Assembly (NCBI RefSeq): GCF_002017865.1
Contig: NZ_MTJN01000002.1
Coordinates: forward strand, 1,426,001-1,490,000
Direction: 5' to 3'
Origin: Rhodoferax fermentans
GTDB taxonomy: Bacteria; Pseudomonadota; Gammaproteobacteria; Burkholderiales; Burkholderiaceae_C
DNA: 64,000 nt
Shown: in pieces, positions 1-9,215 of the stretch
Layout: each line of letters opens with the position of its first letter
How positions within the stretch are numbered: position 1 is the stretch's first letter
Notes under the pieces: model-generated
Told to the model about the DNA's origin: nothing
Database searches by the model: none
Seen by the model: the letters and a program-made list of their open reading frames with translations, nothing else
Program-made: the position numbers and the translations under genes

Positions 1-1923
1 GCTGCCGTCAAACACAATTTGCCCGCCCAACTGGCCGGGGCCGGGGCCCATGTCAATCATGCGGTCGGCGGCGAACATCACCGCCGGGTCGTGTTCAACC
101 ACCACCAGGGTGTTACCGGCGTCGCGCAGGCGCTGCATGGCCACGATGATGCGGTGCATGTCGCGCGGGTGCAGGCCGATGCTGGGTTCGTCCAACACAA
201 ACAAGGTGTTGACCAGCGAGGTGCCCAGCGCAGTGGTCAGGTTGATACGCTGCACCTCGCCGCCACTGAGGGTGCGGCTTTGGCGGTCCAGCGTCAGGTA
301 ACCAATGCCGACCTCGCTCAGGTATTGCAGGCGGGTGCAGATTTCTTCCAGCAGCAGCTTGAGCGTTTTGGCATCTGCCTCGTTGCCAGGGGCCGCGCCC
401 ACCTGGGCCAACTGCATGCTGTCAAAAAAGCGGCGCAGCCGGTCGATTGGCAGCAGCATCAGGTCATGCAGGCACAGGCCCGGCAATGCCTCCAGCTGCG
501 CGCGTGACCATGACACACCGGCAGGCAGAAAACGCTTGGCGGGGTCCAGTACCGCGTCGGCCTGGGCCTTGGAGCCAATGCGCCAGAGCAGGCTTTCGGT
601 CTTGAGCCGGGCGCCGGTGCAGGTCGGGCATTCGGTGTAGCTGCGGTACTTGGACAGCAGCACCCGGATGTGCATCTTGTAGGCCTTGGTTTCCAGGTAC
701 TCAAAAAAGCGTTTGACGCCAAACCACTTCTTGTTCCACTGGCCATCGCGGTAGCCAGGTTCACCATGGATCACCCAATGCTGTTGCTCCGGGCTGAGCT
801 TGTTCCAGGCAGTGTCGCGCGGAATGCCGTGGGTTTCGGCATGGCGCATCAGATCGTCCTGGCACTCCATCCAGGCCGGGGTCTGGAACGGCTTGATGGC
901 GCCAGAGCGCAAGGTCAGTTTGTCGTTCGGGATGACCAGGCCGTAATCGACCCCGATGACGCGGCCAAAACCTCGGCAGCTGTCGCAGGCACCGACCGCC
1001 GAGTTGAACGAAAACATCGAGGCAATTGGCTCGGTGTAGCGCAGGTTGCTGTCCGGGCAATGCAGGCCGGTGGAAAAGCGCCAGATTTCAGGCGCCTCAG
1101 CAACTCCTGAATTTGTAGCCACCTGCCCTTGATTGATAAGGGCTAGAGGCTGATTTAACACATAAACACTGAGGCGACCGCCGCCGTGTTTGAGGGCAAC
1201 CTCAATCGCCTCCAGCACCCGGGCGCGCTCGGCCGCGCCCAAGCGGAAACGGTCGGCCACCACATCGAGCAACTTGCGCTGCGCCACATCACGCTGCGCC
1301 TGCACCTTTGTGAAACCACTGACCGAGAGCCATTGTTCAATCTCTTCGGGCGTGGCGCTGGCGGGCAGCTCGACCGGGAAGGTGATGGCCAGCCGCAGGT
1401 CCGACGCCCCCACGCTCCCCACTGCGTTGGGTTCGCTGCCCCCCGAGGGGGCTGCTTCACCTTGGGGCGGCCCGGCGGTGAAGCTTTCCGCACGACGCAG
1501 CAGTTCGGCGTAAATCGTTTCAGGCGTGTCATGGCGCACCGGCTGGGCAGTAGCGCTGTCAAACAGCTGGGCAGCGCGGGCGAACAACAGCTTCAGGTGG
1601 TCGTTGAGCTCAGTCATCGTGCCCACGGTGGAGCGGCTGGAGCGCACCGGGTTGGTCTGGTCGATGGCGATGGCGGGCGGCACACCGTCGACCTTGTCGA
1701 CCGCAGGTTTGTCCATACGGTCCAGAAACTGGCGCGCGTAGGCGCTGAAGGTCTCTACATAACGGCGCTGGCCTTCGGCAAACAAGGTGTCAAACACCAG
1801 GCTGGACTTTCCCGAGCCGCTCGGGCCGGTGACCACGGTGAGTTCACCGGTACGGATGTCCAGGTCCAGGTTCTTGAGGTTGTGCTGGCGTGCACCGCGA
1901 ATGCGGATGGTTCCCTGGGTCAT
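1..1923 (-). CDS. uvrA: UvrA-type excinuclease ATPase, N-terminal 641 codons (runs off window)
   Basis: DNA-damage recognition ATPase of nucleotide excision repair, or a close paralogue. Seen: an ATG at 1923 opens a frame that stays open to base 1. It carries the Walker A motif GPSGSGKSS (about residues 34-42), the adjacent RRYVE and YARQFL segments, a CPxC zinc half-motif (ECPTC) and the ABC signature LSGGEVQRI near residue 570, followed by LDEPSIGLHPRD. The sequence differs from the canonical E. coli-type UvrA (TGPSGSGKSSLVFDTLF, AIAIDQTNPVRSSRST, and HCPDS where the first zinc module usually has CPxC). It resembles the long UvrA paralogue found in Burkholderiales, which I recall as duplicated and far longer than 940 aa; the window is too short to prove this. 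Two repeat-derived in-frame insertions lie near residues 147-171 and 257-271. It is separated by about 150 bp from the lipid transport operon upstream. Confidence 0.9.
   Translation of the reverse strand, partial: MTQGTIRIRGARQHNLKNLDLDIRTGELTVVTGPSGSGKSSLVFDTLFAEGQRRYVETFSAYARQFLDRMDKPAVDKVDGVPPAIAIDQTNPVRSSRSTVGTMTELNDHLKLLFARAAQLFDSATAQPVRHDTPETIYAELLRRAESFTAGPPQGEAAPSGGSEPNAVGSVGASDLRLAITFPVELPASATPEEIEQWLSVSGFTKVQAQRDVAQRKLLDVVADRFRLGAAERARVLEAIEVALKHGGGRLSVYVLNQPLALINQGQVATNSGVAEAPEIWRFSTGLHCPDSNLRYTEPIASMFSFNSAVGACDSCRGFGRVIGVDYGLVIPNDKLTLRSGAIKPFQTPAWMECQDDLMRHAETHGIPRDTAWNKLSPEQQHWVIHGEPGYRDGQWNKKWFGVKRFFEYLETKAYKMHIRVLLSKYRSYTECPTCTGARLKTESLLWRIGSKAQADAVLDPAKRFLPAGVSWSRAQLEALPGLCLHDLMLLPIDRLRRFFDSMQLAQVGAAPGNEADAKTLKLLLEEICTRLQYLSEVGIGYLTLDRQSRTLSGGEVQRINLTTALGTSLVNTLFVLDEPSIGLHPRDMHRIIVAMQRLRDAGNTLVVVEHDPAVMFAADRMIDMGPGPGQLGGQIVFDGS
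1111..1155 (-). repeat. Palindromic repeat, family A, inside uvrA-like gene
   Basis: Degenerate copy of the roughly 45-bp repeat whose intergenic copies read GCCTCTAGCCCTTATATAAC then AAGGGC. Here the core palindrome is GCCCTTGATTGATAAGGGC followed by TAGAGGC on the plus strand. In the uvrA frame it encodes QPLALINQG; the ATA TAA of the intergenic copies has become ATC AAT, which removes the stop codon. Confidence 0.8.
1411..1483. repeat. GC-rich repeat, family B, inside uvrA-like gene
   Basis: GC-rich stretch with the palindrome GCCCCCCGAGGGGGC followed by CTTGGGGCGGCCCGGCGG. It matches, in one or other orientation, stretches near 5257-5290 and 52346-52432, and is of a type I recall as scattered through Comamonadaceae genomes. 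In frame it encodes a low-complexity Gly/Pro/Ala/Ser-rich insert near UvrA residues 147-171. Confidence 0.6.
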
Positions 1924-2070
1924 GGATGGTGTTTCCGGGTGAGGTGGCAAAGGTTGGGGCCGATGATTCTAGGGCGCCACCTGTCGCCCCGGGCCAGCAG
2001 CGGTCTTTGTCGAGATCATGACATTCCCGGCTTGGTCAAGCACCGCTCCAGCAGCGGCCTCACAAAGCGT

Positions 2071-2733
2071 TCAGTCTGTTGGGGGCAAGCGGGATGCTGA
2101 AGCGACAAATAGCGCCAGCTGCGCCAACACCTCCTGCACCACCTGGTTCGCTGCCGTCACACCGGCTTGTGCGTTGTCGCTGGTGGCGTCTGCCTCGGCG
2201 CTGAACTCGCGCCAGGCCAGAACCCGGCGGGTTTTTTCATCAGTCAAGTAGGCACGCAGGCTGAACTGCACCCGGCTCGGCGTGTTGTGAAAGTTCTGCT
2301 GCAAACGGATGATCTGGGTGTCCAGCCGCAAGTCGCCCGACACACCCGCAGGTGCCAGCACCACCGGGCCAAACGCGCCGGTGTGGTCCAACGCGGCCAC
2401 CAGCAAGGGGCCCAGCATACGCGCCGGTGGGTCAACCCACTCGCTGTGCGCAAAAAATGCCAGGGTCTGGTCGTCACGCACATAGATGATGCGCTGGCTG
2501 TCAAACCCCGATGCCGCCCGCGTTGGAGTAACCAGCAGCGTGGACAAGGGCGGTACCACCTTGCTTTGAACAGCTGTTGCCACCGGACCGGGCAAACCTG
2601 CCAGCAGGTACAAGGTCGGGGCCTGGGTGGGGGTCGGGCGCAGCGCACCACAGGCCGACAGTGTGAACAGCGCCGCAACCAGCAGCGCACGCTGTAGCCG
2701 ATAGGTCGAGGTTTTCAGAACGTGATGGGTCAT
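2071..2733 (-). CDS. ABC-type transport auxiliary lipoprotein (PqiC-like)
   Basis: Predicted outer-membrane or periplasmic lipoprotein of 220 aa, last gene of an MCE-type lipid transport operon. A hydrophobic signal segment (residues 16-26) ends in the lipobox LSAC with the acceptor Cys at 28. The body is of the family annotated as auxiliary component of uncharacterised ABC transporters, related to PqiC; such proteins are thought to link the MCE complex to the outer membrane. Its ATG overlaps the stop of the MCE gene (ATGA, 2730-2733), which implies translational coupling. The function is inferred from family and operon position. Confidence 0.8.
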   Translation of the reverse strand: MTHHVLKTSTYRLQRALLVAALFTLSACGALRPTPTQAPTLYLLAGLPGPVATAVQSKVVPPLSTLLVTPTRAASGFDSQRIIYVRDDQTLAFFAHSEWVDPPARMLGPLLVAALDHTGAFGPVVLAPAGVSGDLRLDTQIIRLQQNFHNTPSRVQFSLRAYLTDEKTRRVLAWREFSAEADATSDNAQAGVTAANQVVQEVLAQLALFVASASRLPPTD

Positions 2734-3659
2734 GGTGTGTCGCCTGATTCGCCGGGGCCATTGACCACGGCGGGGTGTCCAAAAATGAGGCCGCTGGGGT
2801 TACGCCGGGTTTGTTCGGTGAGCTCGGTGAGTGAACGGCTCAAGTTACTCAGCTCGGCCAACAAACGCTGTAATTCGGGCAAGGTTTCCGCCCCAAACCG
2901 CTGCACATCAGCCCCCACCGCACCAATGGTCTGGCCCGCACCGGCGCTGGTTTTGGCCACCTCGGTGCCCATCAGGGCCACCGCGTCGGCGCTGCGCGCC
3001 AAGCGCTGCACCAAGTCGTTGAGGCCAGCGCTGGCCACTGAGGCGTTTTTCATGGTGCGGGCGCCGTCGACCAGCGCGGTGTCGATGCTGTCTTTGCGCG
3101 CAGCCAGGGTGCGTGTGATGATCGCCATGTCGGCCAGCGCGTTGTGAAAGGCGGCCTGGTTGTCTTTGCTGAGAATCGCGTTGAGGTTGGTGGAAGTGCT
3201 GTCGAGCTTGGCCAACACACTGGAGAGCACGTTCTCCAGCCGGGCCGACAAAGACGGCGAGCTGCGGATCACCGGGTAGCGCGCGCCCACTTTGGCCAGC
3301 AACACCGGCGAAGCCAGGCTGCCACCACTGAGCTCCACATAAGCAATGCCGGTGAGGCCCTGGGTCTTCAGCACCGCCAGGGTGTCTTCTTTGACGGGGG
3401 TGCCTTGCTCGATGGCAAACAGCAGGTTGACGTTTTTAGGGTTGCTGCTGTCGAGCAGGATGGCCTGCACCTTGCCCACATCCACACCGTTGTATTTGAC
3501 GGGCGCGTTGAGGTTGAGCCCGGCCACCGACTCCTCCAGCACCGCCTGGTACAGCGCGTACTTTTTCTGCCAGGCGCCGCCCGAGGCCAGCCACAAGATA
3601 CCCGCCACCAGCAGGCTGCCCAGCAGCAGCACAAAAGCGCCAACCAGCGCATAGTTCAC
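2730..3659 (-). CDS. MCE-domain (MlaD-like) lipid-binding protein
   Basis: Periplasmic substrate-binding subunit of an Mla-type phospholipid or solvent-tolerance ABC system. It has 309 aa: one N-terminal transmembrane anchor (about residues 4-26), one MCE domain (about 35-115, with PVKYNGVDVGKV and the hydrophobic GLTGIAYVEL segment) and a long helical C-terminal region that probably oligomerises into a tunnel. The GTG start at 3659 overlaps the TGA of the ATPase gene (GTGA). Residues E-T-K just upstream of the GTG are also in frame but have no usable start codon there. It is longer than E. coli MlaD (about 180 aa). Confidence 0.85.
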   Translation of the reverse strand: MNYALVGAFVLLLGSLLVAGILWLASGGAWQKKYALYQAVLEESVAGLNLNAPVKYNGVDVGKVQAILLDSSNPKNVNLLFAIEQGTPVKEDTLAVLKTQGLTGIAYVELSGGSLASPVLLAKVGARYPVIRSSPSLSARLENVLSSVLAKLDSTSTNLNAILSKDNQAAFHNALADMAIITRTLAARKDSIDTALVDGARTMKNASVASAGLNDLVQRLARSADAVALMGTEVAKTSAGAGQTIGAVGADVQRFGAETLPELQRLLAELSNLSRSLTELTEQTRRNPSGLIFGHPAVVNGPGESGDTP

Positions 3660-4468
3660 TTTGGTTTCGATGATGTCTCCTGTCGGGTAAAACAGGCCTG
3701 TGCGGCGGCGGCGCGCGCCCTCGGCCCGTCAAAAAAGGGGCGTATGGCGGGGTCGCTCATCGCGGCCAGCTCAGCCATCGAGCCAATCGCTTGCACCCTG
3801 CCATCTGCCAACACCGCCACCCGGTCTGCCACCTGCCACAGCAGATCGAGGTCGTGGGTGATCATGACCACCGTCAGCCCCAGGGTGTCACACAAGCGCA
3901 GTACCAGCTCATCAATACCGGCGGCGCTTTGCGGGTCCAGCCCGGCGGTGGGTTCGTCCAGAAACAGCAGCTCAGGCTCCAGCACCAGGGCACGGGCCAG
4001 CGCGGCACGTTTCAACATGCCACCACTGAGTTCGGACGGGTATTGGCGGGCCACACTCGCCGCCAGGCCAACAGCAGCCAGCTTCTCGGCCGCCAGGGCA
4101 TCCACCTCGCGGTTGCCCAGCTGGCGATGTTCACGCAGCGGCAGCCCAATGTTTTCCAGCACCGTGAGTGAGCCAAACAGCCCGCCCTGCTGAAACAGCA
4201 CCCCAAAACGCTGGCGCAGTGCCAGCGCCGCGGCGTCGCTGATGTTGGCCAGGTCCACCCCCAGCACCCGGATGTGACCCGCATTGGGTGTCTGCAACAA
4301 GATCATTTCGCGCAGCAAGGTTGATTTGCCGGTGCCGCTGCCGCCAATCACGGCAAACACTTCGGCGCGGCGCACGGCCAGGTTGATGTCCTTGTGCACC
4401 ACATGCTGGCCAAAACGTGTCACCACCTGTTGCATCTCAAGCACCGTCTCGGGCGTATCGGTGGTCAT
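3656..4468 (-). CDS. Mla/Ttg2A-type ABC transporter ATPase
   Basis: Cytoplasmic ATPase of about 270 aa that energises the MCE system. Visible motifs: Walker A GGSGTGKST, Q-loop FQQGGLFGSLTVLENIGLPL, signature LSGGM, Walker B ELLFLDEPTAGLDPQSA and the H-loop MITHDLD. GGSGTGKST and LSGGMxKR are typical of the MlaF subgroup. The start chosen is the ATG at 4468, one base after the permease stop; the frame could extend upstream to 4519 but that part is permease coding sequence. The C-terminus runs into the MCE gene with a 4-bp overlap. Confidence 0.88.
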   Translation of the reverse strand: MTTDTPETVLEMQQVVTRFGQHVVHKDINLAVRRAEVFAVIGGSGTGKSTLLREMILLQTPNAGHIRVLGVDLANISDAAALALRQRFGVLFQQGGLFGSLTVLENIGLPLREHRQLGNREVDALAAEKLAAVGLAASVARQYPSELSGGMLKRAALARALVLEPELLFLDEPTAGLDPQSAAGIDELVLRLCDTLGLTVVMITHDLDLLWQVADRVAVLADGRVQAIGSMAELAAMSDPAIRPFFDGPRARAAAAQACFTRQETSSKPK

Positions 4469-4469
4469 G

Positions 4470-5309
4470 TCACAGGTCCAGCATGCTGAAGGCCACCGAA
4501 AACAGGGCATCCGCCACAATCACCACAAAGATGGACTGCACCACAGCGCGGGTGGTGTGTATGCCCACACTGTCCGCACCACCGCGCGTGCGAAAACCCT
4601 GGAAACAGCCGGCCATGACAATGATCGCGGCAAAAATCGGCGCCTTGCCAATACCCACCAGGTAGGTGGTGACACTGACCGCTTTGGAGAAGCGGTCCAG
4701 AAACTCAGCAAAACCCACACCCAGTTGGGCGCGGGCCATCAACATGCCGCCCAGCACACCTGAGACATCGGCAAACACGGTCAGCAGTGGCAGGGCCAGC
4801 ACCAGGGCCAGGAGTTTGGGCAGCACCAGCATCTCCAGCGGCGCGATGCCTATGGTGCGCATGGCATCAATCTCCTGCGTCACCGACATGGTGCCGATTT
4901 GTGCCGCATAGGCCGAGCCGGAGCGCCCGGCAATGATGATGGCCGTCATCAAGGGCGCAAATTCGCGCAACATCGACAAACCCACCAAATCCGCGACAAA
5001 AATATTGGCGCCGTATTGGCGCAGCTGATCAGCCCCCTGGTACGCCACCACAATACCCAGCAGGAACGACAGCAGCCCAACAATCGGCAGCGCATCGAAC
5101 CCCGCGCTGCGCAGGTTAAACAGGATGGGGCGCCAGCGAATGCGCCTGGGGTGCAGCACCCAGCCAAGCAGCGCCATCACGTTTTCCCCCAAAAAACCAA
5201 GTACTGCCAATACCTGCGCCTGGATGCCGCACGACCAACGGCCAAGGCGCGCCAACATCCCCCATGGGGGCTGGGCGGCGCTTGGGGCGGATGGCAGATC
5301 GTCATTCAT
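4470..5309 (-). CDS. MlaE-family ABC permease
   Basis: Inner-membrane permease of the MCE lipid transport operon, 279 aa from the ATG at 5309. The core is the MlaE/DUF140 domain with about five to six transmembrane segments and the conserved stretch REFAPLMTAIIIAGRSGSA followed by QEIDAMRTIGIAPLEML. No N-terminal STAS domain is present in this reading. The first 20 residues (PSAPSAAQPPWG) are encoded by a GC-rich stretch resembling repeat family B, so the true N-terminus is uncertain. It is the first gene of the operon permease-ATPase-MCE-lipoprotein and is divergent from pckG. Confidence 0.85.
   Translation of the reverse strand: MNDDLPSAPSAAQPPWGMLARLGRWSCGIQAQVLAVLGFLGENVMALLGWVLHPRRIRWRPILFNLRSAGFDALPIVGLLSFLLGIVVAYQGADQLRQYGANIFVADLVGLSMLREFAPLMTAIIIAGRSGSAYAAQIGTMSVTQEIDAMRTIGIAPLEMLVLPKLLALVLALPLLTVFADVSGVLGGMLMARAQLGVGFAEFLDRFSKAVSVTTYLVGIGKAPIFAAIIVMAGCFQGFRTRGGADSVGIHTTRAVVQSIFVVIVADALFSVAFSMLDL
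5257..5292. repeat. Partial family B GC-rich repeat at permease N-terminus
   Basis: CCCCCATGGGGGCTGGGCGG followed by CGCTTGGGGCGG matches the arrangement of the family B copy in the uvrA-like gene (palindromic C/G runs, then CTTGGGGCGG). It overlaps the first codons of the MlaE-type permease. The match is partial. Confidence 0.4.
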
Positions 5310-5472
5310 GGATGCCGCGCATGCTAGGGGCCGATGAAGGGACAGTCTGTGCTCCAGTACACGGACAGCGCCCTCTTTGCCCCCAAACCGCGCTTGGCCA
5401 CGTCGGGCTGGCGGCCGCCTGTTTGTCACCCATCTGACATGGATCAAAACCATACTGCACAAAGTGCTGGAC

Positions 5473-5521
5473 TTGTGCAAAGATGAGGCTTGCGCCATAA
5501 TTATTAACAATTAATTAATAA
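5473..5521 (+). promoter_or_regulatory. Candidate promoter and AT-rich inverted repeat upstream of pckG
   Basis: TTGTGC (5473-5478) and CATAAT (5496-5501) are separated by 17 bp and fit a sigma-70 promoter reading toward pckG. It is immediately followed by an inverted repeat TTATTAA-CAATTAA-TTAATAA (5501-5521) that could be a regulator site overlapping the start of transcription. This is inference from sequence only. Confidence 0.35.
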
Positions 5522-5601
5522 CGTCGCGCATCAGAGACCTGGAGCCGCACACGGGTACGCACTCCGGGAGACAAGTTTTTTTAACTGCAAGGAGTCGTTC
5601 A

Positions 5602-7449
5602 ATGAGTGGCAAGTCCATGGGTTCCCCGGCGAATACGAGCAACGAGAAGCTTCTCACATGGGTCAGTGACATGGCCGAACTGTGTAAACCTGACCGCGTG
5701 GTGTGGTGCGACGGTTCGCAGGATGAGTACGACCGCTTGTGTGAAGAAATGGTGGCCGCAGGCACCTTCATCCGTCTCAATCCCGAAAAGCGCCCCAACT
5801 GTTTCCTCGCCCGCACCCATCCCTCGGATGTGGCCCGTGTCGAAGAGCGCACCTTCATCTGCTCTGCCACCAAAGACGAGGCAGGCCCCACCAACAACTG
5901 GGCCGCACCAGAGGAAATGCGCGCCACCCTGAAGAATGTGTTCACCAACTGCATGACCGGGCGCACCATGTATGTGATCCCGTTCAGCATGGGGCCACTA
6001 GGCTCACCGATTGCCAAGATTGGTGTGCAGATCACCGACAGCGCCTATGTGGTGACCAATATGCGCATCATGACGCGTATGGGTGCCAAGGTATTGGACG
6101 TGCTGGGCAACGGCGCCTTCATCCCGTGTATGCACTCAGTCGGCGCACCGCTGGCTCCGGGCCAAAAAGACTCGACCTGGCCATGTGAGCCCGATATCGC
6201 CAAAAAGTACATCGCCCATTTCCCCGACACCACCGAGATCTGGTCGTATGGCTCGGGCTACGGTGGCAATGCCTTGCTGGGCAAAAAATGCCTGGCCCTG
6301 CGTATTGCCTCGGCCATCGCCCGCAAGGAAGGCTGGCTGGCCGAACACATGCTGATCTCGGGTCTGGAGTCTCCGGAAGGTCAAAAAACCTACATCGCAG
6401 CCGCGTTCCCCAGCGCCTGTGGCAAGACCAACCTGGCCATGCTGCGCCCACCCAAGGGCATGGAGGGCTGGAAGGTCACCACCGTGGGTGACGACATCGC
6501 CTGGATCAAAAAAGGCCCTGACGGCTCCCTGCGCGCCATCAACCCTGAGGCCGGTTTCTTTGGCGTGGCCCCAGGCACCAACTACTCGTCCAACGCCAAC
6601 GCGATGTTGACCATGACGAAGAACTCGATCTTCTCCAACGTGGCATTGACCGACGACGGTGATGTCTGGTGGGAAGGCATGGACGGCCCCGCCCCCGAGC
6701 ACTGCATCGACTGGCAAGGCAAGGACTGGACCCCTGGCTGTGGCCGCCCCGCCGCCCACGCCAACTCGCGCTTCACCGCGCCTGCCAGCCAATGCCCGTC
6801 AATTGACCCCGACTGGGAAAACCCGGCTGGGGTGCCGGTCGCGGCCTTCATCTTTGGTGGCCGCGCCAGCAAGGAAATGCCGCTGGTGTTCCAGTCCTTC
6901 AACTGGGCGCATGGGGTTTACCTGGCCGCTACCATGGGCTCGGAAGCCACCGCTGCAGCGATTGGGGTGGTGGCCACCCGGCGTGACCCGATGGCCATGC
7001 TGCCGTTCTGTGGCTACAACATGGCCGACTACTTCTCGCATTGGCTCAATGTGGGGCGCAACGTCAGCAACCCACCACGCATCTTCCGCGTCAACTGGTT
7101 CCGCAAAAACGACGAAGGCAAGTTCATCTGGCCTGGTTTTGGCGACAACCTGCGTGTGCTGAAGTGGATTGCCGGACGCGTGCATGGCCAGGCTTGTGCG
7201 GTGGAAAGCCCGATTGGCTGGATGCCCCGCTTTGAGGACCTGGATTGGACGGGGTTGGACTTCTCCAGCGACAGTTTCTACGACCTGATGGCCGTGGGCC
7301 GCGAAGCTGGCACGGCCGAAGCCCATGCCCACGAAGAGCTGTTTGACCGCTTCCGCGACCGCCTGCCCAAGGAGTTCACCTTTGAACGGGAGTTGCTGCG
7401 CTCTCGCCTGTGGCGCTCGCCCGACCGCTGGGAACTGGCGCACGAGTAA
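5602..7449 (+). CDS. pckG: Phosphoenolpyruvate carboxykinase (GTP)
   Basis: Converts oxaloacetate and GTP to phosphoenolpyruvate, GDP and CO2; gluconeogenesis, cytoplasmic. The 615-aa length is that of the GTP-dependent family. The nucleotide-binding loop SACGKTN has the hallmark reactive Cys at residue 273 and the lysine at 275. The substrate-site stretch [15 protein letters not shown] and the [11 protein letters not shown] and [16 protein letters not shown] regions are intact. The ATG at 5602 is preceded by AAGGAG at 5590-5595. Monocistronic: it is followed by a strong terminator at 7495-7522. Confidence 0.97.
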   Translation: MSGKSMGSPANTSNEKLLTWVSDMAELCKPDRVVWCDGSQDEYDRLCEEMVAAGTFIRLNPEKRPNCFLARTHPSDVARVEERTFICSATKDEAGPTNNWAAPEEMRATLKNVFTNCMTGRTMYVIPFSMGPLGSPIAKIGVQITDSAYVVTNMRIMTRMGAKVLDVLGNGAFIPCMHSVGAPLAPGQKDSTWPCEPDIAKKYIAHFPDTTEIWSYGSGYGGNALLGKKCLALRIASAIARKEGWLAEHMLISGLESPEGQKTYIAAAFPSACGKTNLAMLRPPKGMEGWKVTTVGDDIAWIKKGPDGSLRAINPEAGFFGVAPGTNYSSNANAMLTMTKNSIFSNVALTDDGDVWWEGMDGPAPEHCIDWQGKDWTPGCGRPAAHANSRFTAPASQCPSIDPDWENPAGVPVAAFIFGGRASKEMPLVFQSFNWAHGVYLAATMGSEATAAAIGVVATRRDPMAMLPFCGYNMADYFSHWLNVGRNVSNPPRIFRVNWFRKNDEGKFIWPGFGDNLRVLKWIAGRVHGQACAVESPIGWMPRFEDLDWTGLDFSSDSFYDLMAVGREAGTAEAHAHEELFDRFRDRLPKEFTFERELLRSRLWRSPDRWELAHE

Positions 7450-7494
7450 GGCCCCCTTGACGCCCCGGCCAACCAGCGGGGCGATATCACCACA

Positions 7495-7522
7495 CGGCGA
7501 GCTTCTGGCTCGCCGTTTTTTT
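7495..7522 (+). terminator. Rho-independent terminator of pckG
   Basis: Perfect 8-bp stem CGGCGAGC / GCTCGCCG with loop TTCTG, followed by seven T residues (7516-7522). It lies 45 bp after the pckG stop. Confidence 0.93.
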
Positions 7523-7565
7523 GCCCCTATCACACCAACCAGCGCGTGATGTGACCACAGCCCTC

Positions 7566-8828
7566 TCAAGCCCGAACTTGGGAATAGGCCAGACCGGCCG
7601 CCACCCCACCAAACAGGTCACCTTCCACCAGGGGCACACCGGGAAACTCGGCCCGCAACGCCGCCTGAAATGGCCGCAGGGCCGACGAGCCCCCGGTCAG
7701 GTAAATAGCGTCCAGCGCGGCGTCGGAGATACCGGCACGCAACACGCAGTCTCGTGCACAGGCCACCACCTTACCTAGCAAGCTCGCCAGGTGCGCCTGC
7801 ATGTCCTCGGGCGTCATCTGCAAAACAAAGCCAGGTTCCACAAACGACAGATCCACGGCCGTGCTGTCATTGAGGTCTGAGCAGCGAATTTTGGCCAGTT
7901 CCAGCTCATGCGCCATCTGGTGGCCTAACCGGTGGTTGAGCACCTTCATCAAGCGCTGGTGTAAATGCGGGTCGGCATAGTTGCTGCGCAATTCCCGGGC
8001 CTGGCTCAGCGCGCGCGACTGGTACAGCCAGTTGATCAGATGCCAAGTTGACAGGTCAAAGAAGATGCGGCTGGGCACCTCGCGCTGCTGCGGCCCAAGG
8101 TGGCGGTAACCCAGCATCGGCATCAGCTGCTCCAGACTCAGTTTCTGGTCAAAGTCGGTGCCGCCGATGTGTACACCGGTGGTGGCCAGGATGTCGCTGA
8201 CCCGCTCCGGCCGCGTGACACGTTGCGGACCCAGCCGCACCACGGTGAAGTCTGAAGTCCCGCCGCCAATGTCCACCACCAACACCACCGACTCACGCTG
8301 CAGGCGACGCTCGTAGTCCAGTGCGGCAGCAATCGGCTCCAGCTGGAACGTCACCTCGTCAAAACCAACGGACTGCGCCGCCTGCCGCAGTGAGGCCTCG
8401 GCCTGGGCATCACGCAACGGGTCATCATCGACAAAATGCACCGGGCGCCCCATCACCACACGCCTGGGAGACGCCCCCAATGACTCGGTGGCGCGCTCGC
8501 GCAAAGTCGCCAGAAAAGTGGCGATGATGTCCTGAAAGCTGACCTGCCGGTGGTTGATCACCGTGGTTTCCAACAACAAGGGGCTGCCCAGCAGGCTTTT
8601 GAGCGAACGCATCAGCCGCCCGGGTGTGCCACCCAAGTACTGCGCCACCGCATCACGGCCAAAGTGGGTGCTCAGGTCTTCTGAGTTGTAGAACACGGCG
8701 GTCGGCATGGCGGTGGCCTGGCCCTCCAGGCAGAGGTGGCGGGCCTCACCGAGCGGGTCGGCCCAGGCCATGGCGGAGTTGGAGGTGCCGAAGTCGATGC
8801 CAAGTGTGCCTTGGGGGGAAGAAATCAT
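7566..8828 (-). CDS. yegD: YegD-like Hsp70-family protein
   Basis: Putative actin-like ATPase of the Hsp70 superfamily, 420 aa, lacking the C-terminal substrate-binding domain of DnaK. Visible: phosphate-1 loop GIDFGTSNSAMAW (about residues 10-22), phosphate-2 loop VVDIGGGTSDFTVV and the adenosine motif YLTGGSSALRPF near the C-terminus. The start chosen is the ATG at 8828; the open frame extends further upstream to 8957 without family-like sequence. The cellular role of YegD is not established. It is transcribed convergently with pckG. Confidence 0.85.
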   Translation of the reverse strand: MISSPQGTLGIDFGTSNSAMAWADPLGEARHLCLEGQATAMPTAVFYNSEDLSTHFGRDAVAQYLGGTPGRLMRSLKSLLGSPLLLETTVINHRQVSFQDIIATFLATLRERATESLGASPRRVVMGRPVHFVDDDPLRDAQAEASLRQAAQSVGFDEVTFQLEPIAAALDYERRLQRESVVLVVDIGGGTSDFTVVRLGPQRVTRPERVSDILATTGVHIGGTDFDQKLSLEQLMPMLGYRHLGPQQREVPSRIFFDLSTWHLINWLYQSRALSQARELRSNYADPHLHQRLMKVLNHRLGHQMAHELELAKIRCSDLNDSTAVDLSFVEPGFVLQMTPEDMQAHLASLLGKVVACARDCVLRAGISDAALDAIYLTGGSSALRPFQAALRAEFPGVPLVEGDLFGGVAAGLAYSQVRA

Positions 8829-9215
8829 GGGGAAAAACAAGGTGGGTGAAAGGAAACCAGCCCATATAGATGGGTAGAACCCAGGAAGGACCGAAAAGTC
8901 AGAGCGGGCGATTCTGCCAGCTTGGGGCAAACGCTGGCGCGTGGCAGGAAAGCCCACACGACGCTGTCACACAAGCTTCACAGACAGAAAGCACACTGAA
9001 GGCCTTGTTCTGGACAGAGGCAACCCATGCGTGATCGATCCGACTTTGTGATGTTGTGTCTCAGCTGGCTGGGGGCTTTCAACGACCACTTGACCATGGG
9101 CTTCATCACCTCGACAGAAATCGCCTACGCTGACTGGCCTGAGTCAGCGCGCCATCCGCAAACATGGAAATAGTGTGGTTCGGCCGTCCGCAAGAAAGAT
9201 CTCCAGCGCAGCAAC
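8829..9215. other. Intergenic region with one short open frame
   Basis: 387 bp between the YegD-like gene and the glycosyltransferase, divergent, so it must hold both promoters. A 48-codon frame (ATG 9027 to stop 9173, starting MRDRSDFVMLC) is the only notable content. Its stretch LGAFNDHL faintly recalls the first transmembrane helix of some MFS/LplT transporters and may be a remnant. No confident promoter was seen. Confidence 0.4.
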
